DNA of 38,686 bases from Acidimicrobiales bacterium (GTDB taxonomy: Bacteria > Actinomycetota > Acidimicrobiia > Acidimicrobiales > SHLQ01). The notes under the pieces were generated by a model. That model saw nothing but the letters and a program-made list of their open reading frames with translations. It had not been told where the DNA came from and did no database searches. Made by a program: the position numbers and the translations under genes. The stretch spans positions 1 through 38,686 of the forward strand of contig SHLQ01000008.1 of assembly GCA_004282895.1 (NCBI GenBank), given 5' to 3'. Positions 9,425 to 17,929 of this stretch are shown here, in pieces (positions within the stretch are counted from its first letter, which is position 1; each line of letters opens with the position of its first letter).

Positions 9425-10612
9425 TCAGCGGGTGATTGCTGCGGCTTGTCCGACCGACGAAGACTCGGGCAGTCGTAGCTCGAAACGAGCACCCTTTCCG
9501 GGTTCGTTCAGCGCCACGAGCGTGCCGCCGTGTCCAGTGGCGATTCGGCTCGCGATCGCAAGGCCGAGCCCGACACCGGCGGCAGAGCCCTTGCCGCTCC
9601 TGAACGGGTCGAACAGCACATCCCGGAGCTGCTCAGGGATGCCGTCACCTTCATCAACGACGGCCACGACCACCTCGTTGTCGGTTGAGCGATCGATCAC
9701 GACCTCAACCGTTCCGCCGCTCGGCGAGTGTTTGACGGCGTTGCCGATGAGGTTTCCGAGCAACCGTCGGAGCTTCAACTCATCACCGGTGAGCTGGCAG
9801 CTGGCTGCTGCAGACGTCATCGTGATCGCCACCCCAGCGCGGTCTGCAATTGGGCGCTCGACACCAATGGCGCCAGTTGCGATTGTCGCCATGTCGCACG
9901 GGGCGAGATGGAGCACGAGCGTCCCGGCCTCCACTGCGGAGAGATCGAGCACACCATCGACAAGGCTGCTCGCGGTGGACGTGCAGAGCTGGAGCTCCTC
10001 CACGATGGTGACGAGATCGGCGTTGTCGGCGATCTCTTCGTGGACGAACGTGGCAAGCATCTGTGCCGCGGCCAGTGGGTTGCGCAGATCGTGGGCCAAC
10101 ATCCCGAATAGTTCGTTCTTCCAGGCCAACACCGCCTCGAGCTCAGCTCGCTGGCGGGCGAGGTCGCGTTGCAGCATCGTGTTGGCGTTGTTCAGGTCGC
10201 TCATCTGCGAGTGCAGCGCATCGGCACCGAGATCAGCCGACCGTTCTTTCACCAACTTACGAAGGCTGTTCACGTGTTCGTTGTTGACACGCATCAGCTC
10301 GTCGGCGAACGGTGTGATCTCTTCGATGTCTTCGGTTGCGACGAACAGGGTTTCGTCGTCAGCGTGAACGCCAGCGAAGTGGAGCGTATGTGAACCCGAC
10401 GGAGCCGACAGCTCGATCAGCCATCCAAAGACTGCACTCTCGGTCCGCACCTCGTCGAGCATCTGGAAGCAGCGGATCGATCCTTCACCGGTGCATAGTG
10501 CGGGCAGGAGCACCGCCGTGTCGTCGTCCGGTACCACGTGGAGATCGTCTCGGATCACCTCGAGGACGCGGCCGGACGCAGCGCATCTCAGTGCCAGCCG
10601 AGCTCCGGTCAC
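9425..10612 (-). CDS. Sensor histidine kinase
   Basis: HisKA LFGMLAHDLRNPLAAAQML; HATPase LLGNLIGNAVKHSPSGG, VDEGDGIPEQ, GVGLGLAI. Start overlaps the upstream B12-binding gene by 4 nt. Confidence 0.92.
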   Translation of the reverse strand: MTGARLALRCAASGRVLEVIRDDLHVVPDDDTAVLLPALCTGEGSIRCFQMLDEVRTESAVFGWLIELSAPSGSHTLHFAGVHADDETLFVATEDIEEITPFADELMRVNNEHVNSLRKLVKERSADLGADALHSQMSDLNNANTMLQRDLARQRAELEAVLAWKNELFGMLAHDLRNPLAAAQMLATFVHEEIADNADLVTIVEELQLCTSTASSLVDGVLDLSAVEAGTLVLHLAPCDMATIATGAIGVERPIADRAGVAITMTSAAASCQLTGDELKLRRLLGNLIGNAVKHSPSGGTVEVVIDRSTDNEVVVAVVDEGDGIPEQLRDVLFDPFRSGKGSAAGVGLGLAIASRIATGHGGTLVALNEPGKGARFELRLPESSSVGQAAAITR

Positions 10613-11577
10613 TTGTCCGCCAACATCTCATCGACGAGAGCTGCCGCCTGCTCGGGATCCACCGCCCAGGCATCTGCGCCCAGACGCTCAGCCAGATCAG
10701 GTTCCAGACGTAGCGCTCGACCGCCGACAACCACAAGCACATCTCGGAGGGCCTCGTCGGCACGAATGACGTCAATCGTCTCCCCGGCCGCGGATATCTG
10801 TGACGTCAGCATCACGGAGATCGCAACGGCGTCGGGCTGCAGGTCCCGCAGCGAGGCAACGAGGTCCGCGACCGGCATGTTGGCGCCCAGATAGTGCGTA
10901 TCCCAACCTGACATTTCGAAGAGATCAGCCACCATGCGAATCCCGATCTCATGGAGATTGCCGGCGACACTGGTCGCAACCAAGCGCTTGCTCTTGAGGG
11001 AACTCGAGAAGATGTAGGGGAACAACTGCGCCATGATCGACTGCGTCACCGCCGTGCAATAGTGCTCCTGCCCGACCGAGATCTGGTTTGTCTCCCAGCG
11101 GTAGCCGATCTCGGCGAGTACCGGCTCGAACACCTCCAGATAGAGATCACGGATGCTGAGTCCGGATTCCACGGCGGCAAGGATCCGTCGGGTGGCCTCA
11201 CCGCGCTCACCCGCCAGGATGTCCTCTATATAGGACCCTGCCAGAGCCGCCTGCGGACCATCGTGCACCGTTGTCGGTTCGGGTCCTTCGTCGCCCAGAT
11301 GGTCGACCGCATCTTGGACGAGCCGTGTCGTGTCGGCGTCAGATGCCGCATGGTCGCGTAACAACTGGAGCTCTGCGAGAAAGCGGTCGCCTTCACCCCG
11401 TTCCTCGTCGACGCCATGTCGCCATTGGCAGTATGAGGTGAACAGTTCGCTGCGCTCCAACTGGCGGGCACTCTCGAGGTAATCCATGGCCTCGTGAGCA
11501 ACGTCCGTCCGAGCGCCAGCGTCGATCCACCCGATCGTCTTCTGTTCGGCAGCACTCACACCACCTGTTGTTTTCAT
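10609..11577 (-). CDS. Cobalamin-binding sensor/regulatory protein (CarH/LitR-like B12-binding module, no recognised HTH)
   Basis: Helical cap YRWETNQISVGQEH (W-x9-EH) followed by Rossmann-like AGNLHEIGIRMVADLFEMSGWDTHYLGANMPVADLVASL...ISVMLTSQI...VVVGGRAL. Confidence 0.82.
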   Translation of the reverse strand: MKTTGGVSAAEQKTIGWIDAGARTDVAHEAMDYLESARQLERSELFTSYCQWRHGVDEERGEGDRFLAELQLLRDHAASDADTTRLVQDAVDHLGDEGPEPTTVHDGPQAALAGSYIEDILAGERGEATRRILAAVESGLSIRDLYLEVFEPVLAEIGYRWETNQISVGQEHYCTAVTQSIMAQLFPYIFSSSLKSKRLVATSVAGNLHEIGIRMVADLFEMSGWDTHYLGANMPVADLVASLRDLQPDAVAISVMLTSQISAAGETIDVIRADEALRDVLVVVGGRALRLEPDLAERLGADAWAVDPEQAAALVDEMLADK

Positions 11578-11613
11578 CTGTTGCCCCGCGTCAACTGTCG
11601 TGCGCGCAAATTA

Positions 11614-11626
11614 CCACCTCAGGTGG
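11614..11626. promoter_or_regulatory. Palindrome CCACCT-C-AGGTGG upstream of the B12-binding gene
   Basis: Perfect 6-bp arms around one base in the intergenic region 11578-11686. Confidence 0.3.
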
Positions 11627-11686
11627 CGTACATGGGACCAAAAGACAGACCGATACACATAGAGTTCTCGTTCGGGTGCCGGGGCT

Positions 11687-12505
11687 CTACAGCTTGTAGC
11701 TGGCGATCGTGCAGCCGACCGCGAAGATCGGTATCGGTTCGTAGAAATGTACGGTGCCGGTCGCGCCCGACGCGGCCGCGCTGATCGTGAGAAAGGTCCG
11801 AATCTCGAATCCGCCCTGGCCCGCATCGGCGTAGACGGTGAGATCGTCGTAGTCGAGCAGCGCGTCCTTGTCGTTGCGGCTCCACCGGTCGAGAAAGTCA
11901 CGGTCCCACGCCTCGTTGATCTTCCCGCTGTCCGGCGTCGCCGGCCAGTGTGAGATCCCGCCGGTACCAACGACGGCGATCTTCTCGGGCACCGAATCGG
12001 CCGCACGACGGATCGCTTCACCAAACGCCCATGCTCGACCGATCGGGGTCAGCGGCGGACCCTGACAGTTGACGTTGACCGGGATCACGGGCAGATCGAA
12101 TCGTGGCGTCAGGAAGTGCAACGGCACGGCGATGCCATGATCGAACTTCCACTCCTCGGCATACGCAACATCAACCGTGTGCATTATCTCGGTGATGAGC
12201 CGCTTCGACAGATCCCGATTGCCGGGCGCCCGAAACTTGTCGATGCCCAACCACGCCGCGTCCTCGATCGGACCGTCGTAGAAGTCGGCCATACCAACGG
12301 CAAACGCAGGCATGTTGTTCATGAAGAAATTGGCGAAGTGTTCGGCGGCGATGACAATGAGCGCCTCCGCTCCTGAGGCCTCGATCGCTGCGCGCATGTC
12401 GTCGAACGCCGCGTAGAACCCATCCTTGGTTGCCGGATCGGCCTGGTCGGCTCGACCGGTGATCCCTGGCGCGTGACTGCATACACCGGCGTACACGAGT
12501 GGCAT
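11687..12505 (-). CDS. Class III extradiol ring-cleavage dioxygenase, catalytic (LigB-like) subunit
   Basis: MPLVYAGVCSHAPGI...IVIAAEHFANFF...FDHGIAVPLHFL...VIPVNVNC...VGTGGISHWPATPDSGKINEAWDRDFLDRW; LigB superfamily motifs. Confidence 0.88.
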   Translation of the reverse strand: MPLVYAGVCSHAPGITGRADQADPATKDGFYAAFDDMRAAIEASGAEALIVIAAEHFANFFMNNMPAFAVGMADFYDGPIEDAAWLGIDKFRAPGNRDLSKRLITEIMHTVDVAYAEEWKFDHGIAVPLHFLTPRFDLPVIPVNVNCQGPPLTPIGRAWAFGEAIRRAADSVPEKIAVVGTGGISHWPATPDSGKINEAWDRDFLDRWSRNDKDALLDYDDLTVYADAGQGGFEIRTFLTISAAASGATGTVHFYEPIPIFAVGCTIASYKL

Positions 12506-12506
12506 G

Positions 12507-12893
12507 TCAGCCCTCTTCCTGGCCGGTGTTGCCCGACCCGTCGACGGCCAGACTTTCCTGGCCCAGTGATTCGGCGTGGGCATCGACGCCCTCGTATCCC
12601 GTCATGGCGTACACCCCTTCGCGGACCGGTCCGTAGGACTCGATGCCATCGCGCATGCGCTGGAGATAGTCAGCCCACTCGATCTGATGAAGCGCCGCGA
12701 AGTGCATGAGGATCTGGCCGTTCACCCCGAGGTGGAACAGCAATCCGATGTCTGGGTCGACCAGTGCGCCGGTCTCCTCGTCGGTGAGTTCGTACGGCGT
12801 CAGCACGCCTGACCGATCAGCGAGGTATCGCTTCTGCAAGCTCTCATCCCGATTCAGCTCGTACAGGAACTTCTGCACGTAGTAGAGACTCAC
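12507..12893 (-). CDS. LigA-like subunit of an extradiol dioxygenase
   Basis: VSLYYVQKFLYELNRDESLQKRYLADRSGVLTPYELTDEETGALVDPDIGLLFHLGVNGQILMHFA; LigA-type. GTG start chosen with GAGG upstream; the track ORF extends to 12911. Confidence 0.78.
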   Translation of the reverse strand: MSLYYVQKFLYELNRDESLQKRYLADRSGVLTPYELTDEETGALVDPDIGLLFHLGVNGQILMHFAALHQIEWADYLQRMRDGIESYGPVREGVYAMTGYEGVDAHAESLGQESLAVDGSGNTGQEEG

Positions 12894-12902
12894 GCGATTA
12901 CA

Positions 12903-12925
12903 CCTCGACACTTCCGGTCGAGATC
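12903..12925. repeat. Direct repeat copy 1 (CCTCGACACTTCCGGTCGAGATC), with internal dyad CTCGAC-N7-GTCGAG
   Basis: Identical 23-nt string at 12979-13001. Confidence 0.8.
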
Positions 12926-12978
12926 CGTGGAAGCCAGCGTTGCTCGAACGCCGCAGCCGTTCTCGCGCTTAGCGAGGT

Positions 12979-13001
12979 CCTCGACACTTCCGGTCGAGAT
13001 C
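12979..13001. repeat. Direct repeat copy 2 (CCTCGACACTTCCGGTCGAGATC)
   Basis: Identical 23-nt string at 12903-12925, 76 nt apart. Confidence 0.8.
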
Positions 13002-13005
13002 ATGC

Positions 13006-14532
13006 TCATGTCCCCAACTTAGGGATGGTGTGGGTGTCGAGGGCGACGGACACGTTCTTCGTTTCCATGTAGAAGTCGAAGCTCCAGTCTCCCCCGTCAC
13101 GTCCGATGCCGCTGCGCTTTGTGCCGCCGAACGGGGTGGGCAGATGGCGCACGTTCTGGCTGTTCACCCACACCATGCCCGCCTCGAGCGCATCGGAAAC
13201 CCGAAGGGCACGACCAACATCGGAGGTCCACAGGTATCCGGCCAGTCCGTACTCGACGTCGTTGGCGATCTTGATCGCGTCCGCCTCGTCCGTGAACGGA
13301 ATCGCGGTGAGCGCGGGGCCGAAGATCTCCTCTTGGGCGACGCGCATGTCGTTGCGGGCGCCGGTGAACAGCATCGGCGAGACCCAGTTGCCGCCCTCGG
13401 GCGCGTCATCCCAGGATGCCCCCTCGACGACCGTCGCGCCGTCGGCCGTGGCGATGTCCTTGAAGCTGCACACCTTCTCGTAGTGACGAGGGTGGATGAG
13501 CGGACCGATCACACTCGATGGGTCGAGAGGATGACCGACCGGAACGCCCTTCATCTTCTCCGCGAGCCGCTGGACGAAATCGTCGTAGATGCTCTCCTGC
13601 ACCAGGACTCGGCTGCTGCTCGTGCACCGTTCGCCGTTGAGGCTGTAGATCATGAACACTGCGGCATCGAGTGCACGTTCGATGTTGGCGTCGTCAAAGA
13701 CAATGACCGGGTTCTTGCCACCGAGCTCGAAATGCACCCGTTTGAGTGTCGGCGCACCCTGGGCTTGGATCATCGATCCCGTGCTCGACTCCCCCACGAA
13801 GGCAATCGCCTTGATCGCTTCATGTTCCGTCAACGACTTGCCGGCGGTCTCCCCCAGACCGTGCACCACGTTGAGCACACCGGCCGGTAGACCGGCTTCG
13901 AGAGCGATCTCAGCGAGGAGATGGGCGGTGTAGGGGCTCCACTCTGCGGGTTTGTGCACCACCGTGCATCCGGCGGCCAGTGCCGGTGCGATCTTCCACG
14001 TGCTCAACATGAAGGGGGTGTTCCACGGGGTGATGACCCCGACCGGACCGATTGCCTTGCGGCTCGTGTAGTTGATGTGATGCGCATCGGGCAGCGACTG
14101 CCCGTCGCTGGCGGCGGGTGCGCGGTCGGCGAAGAACCGGAAGTTCGCGGCGCCGCGCAGCGCGGCTGCACTCATGAACCGCATCGTCTGCCCCGTATCG
14201 ACACATTCGGTCACGGCGATGCGATGGGCGTTCTCCTCGATCAGATCGGCCACTCGATGCAGAATCGCCTTGCGTTCCGTTCCCGGCATCGTGCTCCAGA
14301 CACCAAAAGCTTCCGCCGCTGCGATCGCGGCTGCATCGATGTCGGCCGCGTCGCCCGCCGAGACATCACCGAGGTGACTCCCATCGATCGGTGACTCGTT
14401 GGTGAAGGTCTCACCCGAGACGCTCGGTACCAACTCGCCGTTGATCAGATGGTGCAGCGGCTCAGCCGCGAACCGGGCCAGGTGCTGTTCGGCGGCAGTC
14501 AGGTTCTCTTCGAGCGTGTGCGTGGATGCCAT
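13006..14532 (-). CDS. hpaE: Aldehyde dehydrogenase, 5-carboxymethyl-2-hydroxymuconate semialdehyde dehydrogenase-like
   Basis: ALDH motifs VITPWNTPFMLSTWKIAPALAAGCTVVHKPAEWSP, FELGGKNPVIVFDDA, NGERCTSSSR; context with hpaF/G/H/R. Confidence 0.88.
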   Translation of the reverse strand: MASTHTLEENLTAAEQHLARFAAEPLHHLINGELVPSVSGETFTNESPIDGSHLGDVSAGDAADIDAAAIAAAEAFGVWSTMPGTERKAILHRVADLIEENAHRIAVTECVDTGQTMRFMSAAALRGAANFRFFADRAPAASDGQSLPDAHHINYTSRKAIGPVGVITPWNTPFMLSTWKIAPALAAGCTVVHKPAEWSPYTAHLLAEIALEAGLPAGVLNVVHGLGETAGKSLTEHEAIKAIAFVGESSTGSMIQAQGAPTLKRVHFELGGKNPVIVFDDANIERALDAAVFMIYSLNGERCTSSSRVLVQESIYDDFVQRLAEKMKGVPVGHPLDPSSVIGPLIHPRHYEKVCSFKDIATADGATVVEGASWDDAPEGGNWVSPMLFTGARNDMRVAQEEIFGPALTAIPFTDEADAIKIANDVEYGLAGYLWTSDVGRALRVSDALEAGMVWVNSQNVRHLPTPFGGTKRSGIGRDGGDWSFDFYMETKNVSVALDTHTIPKLGT

Positions 14533-14539
14533 GGTGACC

Positions 14540-14926
14540 TCAGCGTTCCTTGATGTTCGTGGTGACGTGGTTGCGGTTCTCCCGGAAGTTCGCATCGATC
14601 TCCTGCACTTCCAGTGACCATGCGACGACGAGTGGGCTCGATTCGGTGGCGAGCTGCGCCTCACCCGCGTCGAGCAGGGTCATGATGATCTCTTGCTTGA
14701 CGTCGTCGGGTCGCCCTGGACCGATCCGCACCGTCATCGCGATGAATGCGAAGTTCGGATCACCGTCGGCCACGCGGTACAGGTCTCGCTGCGCGGCTCG
14801 AGTGCGGTAGCCGCCGATGTGCGCCAACTCCAGCGACAGTGCGGCATCGTGAATCGCACCAACGAGAGCATCAACGTCGTGGTGAGTTGCCACGTTGGCT
14901 GTGTACTCGATCGTTGTGTGGGGCAT
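14540..14926 (-). CDS. hpaF: 5-carboxymethyl-2-hydroxymuconate delta-isomerase
   Basis: MPHTTIEYTANVATHHDVDALVGAIHDAAL...IGGYRTRAAQRDLYRVADGDPNFAFIAMTVRIGPGR; HpaF/CHMI family. Confidence 0.9.
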   Translation of the reverse strand: MPHTTIEYTANVATHHDVDALVGAIHDAALSLELAHIGGYRTRAAQRDLYRVADGDPNFAFIAMTVRIGPGRPDDVKQEIIMTLLDAGEAQLATESSPLVVAWSLEVQEIDANFRENRNHVTTNIKER

Positions 14927-14949
14927 GAGTTTCCTTTGGGATCAGAAAT

Positions 14950-14986
14950 TGTTTAACATGTGTAGTATCTCGGGACAAGCCCGAGA
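14950..14986. promoter_or_regulatory. Divergent promoter/operator region: TGTT-T-AACA and TCTCGGG-ACAAG-CCCGAGA dyads
   Basis: Two inverted repeats between the divergent hpaF-side and hpaG-side operons; the MarR-family hpaR is in the adjacent operon. Confidence 0.5.
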
Positions 14987-15013
14987 CTTCAACCATTGGG
15001 GCAAAGGATCATC

Positions 15014-15907
15014 ATGCGACTGCTCTCCTACTCCACCGATTCGGGTTCCGCCTTCGGGCTGCTGACCGAGGACGGAACCGGCGTCATCGACCTGGACACC
15101 CGATTTCGGGGGATTCGAGACCTCGACGAGCTGATCCGCAAGGACCGTGTCGGTGATGCGGCCCGCTTCATCGACGACAAACCAGATCATCCGCTCGACG
15201 CAATCACGTTCGAACGATTGCTGCACTGGCCCCGCAAGATCTTCTGCATCGGCGTCAACTACGGCGGGCGCAGCGCTGAGTACGCCGACAAGAGCGATGC
15301 CAGCTTCCCGTCGGTTTTTGTGCGCTACCCCGACTCGTTCACCGGTCACGAACAGGATCTGATTCGTCCGCCCGAAAGCCCACAACTCGACTACGAGGGC
15401 GAGATCGTCGTCGTGATCGGGAAGGAGGGTCGCCGAATCGCGGAGGCCGACGCCCGCGATCACATCGCCGGCTTGTCCCTCGGCAACGAAGGAACGATTC
15501 GCGACTGGGTGCGTCATGCGAAGTTCAATGTCACCCAAGGCAAGAACTGGGAGTCGAGCGGCGCGATCGGTCCATGGCTAACGACGATCGATGAGATTGG
15601 CGACTTCGAGTCCCTGCACCTGACCACAACGGTCAACGGCGAGGTCCGTCAAGACGACACCCCCGCGACGATGAAGTATCCGATCGAATATCAGATCAGT
15701 TACCTGTCCACGTTCACGACGCTGCGACCGGGCGACATCATCTTCAGCGGTACGCCGACAGGGGCCGGTGCGCGTTTCGATCCGCCGATCTGGCTCGAGC
15801 CGGGTGACGTCATCGAGGTGAACGTCCCGGAGCTCGGCACGCTCCGCAACACCGTCGCCGACGAGTTCCCCGAAGGCAGCGACATCACCGCCCCGGAGCC
15901 ACGATGA
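15014..15907 (+). CDS. hpaG: Fumarylacetoacetate hydrolase-family protein (HpaG-like isomerase/decarboxylase)
   Basis: FCIGVNYGGRSAEYA...LDYEGEIVVVIGKEGRRI...DIIFSGTPTGAGA; FAH superfamily. Confidence 0.85.
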   Translation: MRLLSYSTDSGSAFGLLTEDGTGVIDLDTRFRGIRDLDELIRKDRVGDAARFIDDKPDHPLDAITFERLLHWPRKIFCIGVNYGGRSAEYADKSDASFPSVFVRYPDSFTGHEQDLIRPPESPQLDYEGEIVVVIGKEGRRIAEADARDHIAGLSLGNEGTIRDWVRHAKFNVTQGKNWESSGAIGPWLTTIDEIGDFESLHLTTTVNGEVRQDDTPATMKYPIEYQISYLSTFTTLRPGDIIFSGTPTGAGARFDPPIWLEPGDVIEVNVPELGTLRNTVADEFPEGSDITAPEPR

Positions 15908-16365
15908 AGATTCCAATGCGGTCGTTCGACGAATCGCTGCCGATGGCGCTGCTTCAGGCGCGGGAGACGACCATGCGTCGATTTCGTCCACTGCTGGCTG
16001 CACATGAACTGACCGAACAACAATGGCGGGTGCTTCGCGCACTTGCTGCCGCCGACGCACCCTTGCAGGTAGGCGAACTGGCGGACCACACGTTTCTCCT
16101 TGCGCCCAGCCTCAGCCGCATCCTGTCCACGTTGGAAGGTAGAGGCTTCGTTGCCCGAACCACCGCGCAGCACGACCAACGCCGGGCGAACATCACGTTG
16201 ACGACCGATGGGTTGAGACTCGTCCGCAAGGTGGCCCCGACATCAGAAGAGGCCTACGGCGCGCTCGAAGCAGCGTTCGGCGCCGACCGTCTTCGAGAGC
16301 TGCTGGCCGAACTGCATGCGCTGGCCGACCTTGATCTTTCCCACGCCAAGGAGGCAGCCTCATGA
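15904..16365 (+). CDS. hpaR: MarR-family regulator, HpaR-like
   Basis: SLPMALLQARETTMRRFRPLLAAHELTEQQWRVLRALAAADAPLQVGELADHTFLLAPSLSRILSTLEGRGFVAR; ATGA overlap with hpaG. Confidence 0.9.
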   Translation: MKIPMRSFDESLPMALLQARETTMRRFRPLLAAHELTEQQWRVLRALAAADAPLQVGELADHTFLLAPSLSRILSTLEGRGFVARTTAQHDQRRANITLTTDGLRLVRKVAPTSEEAYGALEAAFGADRLRELLAELHALADLDLSHAKEAAS

Positions 16366-17168
16366 GCTTGTCCGAATATCACGTCGCCGCCGAAGCCGCA
16401 CTGCTGGACGAGGCCGAGCGGACCCGCACCCAGATTCGCCAGACCACAAGCCTGCACCCGGACATGACGATCGACGACGCCTACCGGGTCCAGGCCGCGT
16501 GGCTCGATCTAAAGCTCAGCCGGGGCGAGAACCTGGTCGGCCACAAGATCGGGCTGACTTCCCGCGCCATGCAGCAGGCGATGAACATCACGACACCGGA
16601 CTCCGGTTTTGTCACCGATGCGATGGTCTTCGAACCCAACACAACTCTGGCTGCGTCGGACTTCCTTGACCCAAAGCTCGAAGTAGAACTCGCCTTCACG
16701 CTGGGCCGGGATCTGGCGGGCCTCGAGCTAACGGTCGACGACGTGCTTGATGCCACCGCGTTCGTGCAGCCTGCCGTGGAACTGATCGCCGCTCGCTCCT
16801 TTCGCCGCGACCCGGAGACCGGACGAACCCGAACGGTCGTGGACACAATCAGCGACAACGCGGCGGATGGCGGCATCATCTCCGGCGGCGACAGAGTTGC
16901 ACCGCGAGATGTCGACCTGCGCTGGATCTCCGCGCTGGCCAGCCGCAACGACATCATCGAGGAGACGGGTGTGGCTGCGGGGGTCATGGGTCACCCTGCA
17001 ATGGGCATCGTCTGGCTGGCCCGACGGTACGCCGAACAGGGTCTCCACCTTGAGGCAGGCCAGGTCATTCTGGCGGGCTCATTCACCCGACCAATCGATA
17101 TTCGTGCGGGCGACCGGTTCCGCTTCGACTACGGCGACATGGGCGCGTTCGACGTCGACTTCTCCTGA
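16362..17168 (+). CDS. hpaH: 2-oxo-hept-4-ene-1,7-dioate hydratase
   Basis: TSLHPDMTIDDAYRVQAAW...GHKIGLTSRAMQQAMNITTPDSGFVTDAMVF; HpaH/MhpD family. Confidence 0.9.
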   Translation: MSLSEYHVAAEAALLDEAERTRTQIRQTTSLHPDMTIDDAYRVQAAWLDLKLSRGENLVGHKIGLTSRAMQQAMNITTPDSGFVTDAMVFEPNTTLAASDFLDPKLEVELAFTLGRDLAGLELTVDDVLDATAFVQPAVELIAARSFRRDPETGRTRTVVDTISDNAADGGIISGGDRVAPRDVDLRWISALASRNDIIEETGVAAGVMGHPAMGIVWLARRYAEQGLHLEAGQVILAGSFTRPIDIRAGDRFRFDYGDMGAFDVDFS

Positions 17169-17182
17169 CCTACGGTGAGGCC

Positions 17183-17929
17183 ATGACCGAACCGGCTCTC
17201 TTCGTCGCCAATTACCCTGGCGATCCCGACCAACCGCGGGTGATCTTCATCCACGGCGCCATGGACCGGCACAACTCGTTTCGGCGGACGGCACGTCGCC
17301 TCGAAGGCCTGCGGCTGAGCATGTACGACCGTCGCGGCTACGGACGATCGCGCCGAGCGCGCATGACCTGCGATTTCAGTCGACACGCCGCCGACCTGCT
17401 CCAGATCATTGGCGATGAACCAGCAGTGCTGATCGGCCACAGCATGGGCGGACTGGTCGCCCTGCATGCCGCAGCCGTTCACCCCGCCCAGGTGGTGGCC
17501 GTTGGCGCATTCGAACCACCGTCCCCATGGCATCACTGGTGGCCGGACATGTGGATTCCGGAGGCGGACGAGACCGACCACGACATCGTGCGCAACTTCC
17601 ACGAGCGAATCATCGGCCCGGGCAGCTGGGATCGCATCACGGAGGATCTTCAGGATCAGTACCTGACCGAAGGACACGCACTACGAAACGATCTCGAGGT
17701 TGGTCTTGATGGACCCATCTTCGATCCGGTTCACGTCACCGCTCCCGTCACCATGGGTCACGGAGGCAACTCGACCGACTACCACGTACAGTCGGTGCGC
17801 GAGTTCGCCGAGGAGTTACCCGATGCCGACCTGCGGGTCATCGAGGCGTCCGCGCACGGCGCACACCGCAGTCACCCCGATGCGTTTGCGGAGTATGTCC
17901 GCCATGTTGTCAGCCGGGTGCCCGCCTAG
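17183..17929 (+). CDS. Alpha/beta hydrolase
   Basis: VIFIHGAMDRHNSF, LIGHSMGGLVALHAA nucleophile elbow (GHSMG). Confidence 0.88.
   Translation: MTEPALFVANYPGDPDQPRVIFIHGAMDRHNSFRRTARRLEGLRLSMYDRRGYGRSRRARMTCDFSRHAADLLQIIGDEPAVLIGHSMGGLVALHAAAVHPAQVVAVGAFEPPSPWHHWWPDMWIPEADETDHDIVRNFHERIIGPGSWDRITEDLQDQYLTEGHALRNDLEVGLDGPIFDPVHVTAPVTMGHGGNSTDYHVQSVREFAEELPDADLRVIEASAHGAHRSHPDAFAEYVRHVVSRVPA

Noticed and set aside
9243-10367. 374-aa plus-strand ORF opposite the histidine kinase
   Set aside because: Ser/Thr/Arg-rich antisense frame; the minus strand encodes clear HisKA/HATPase motifs.
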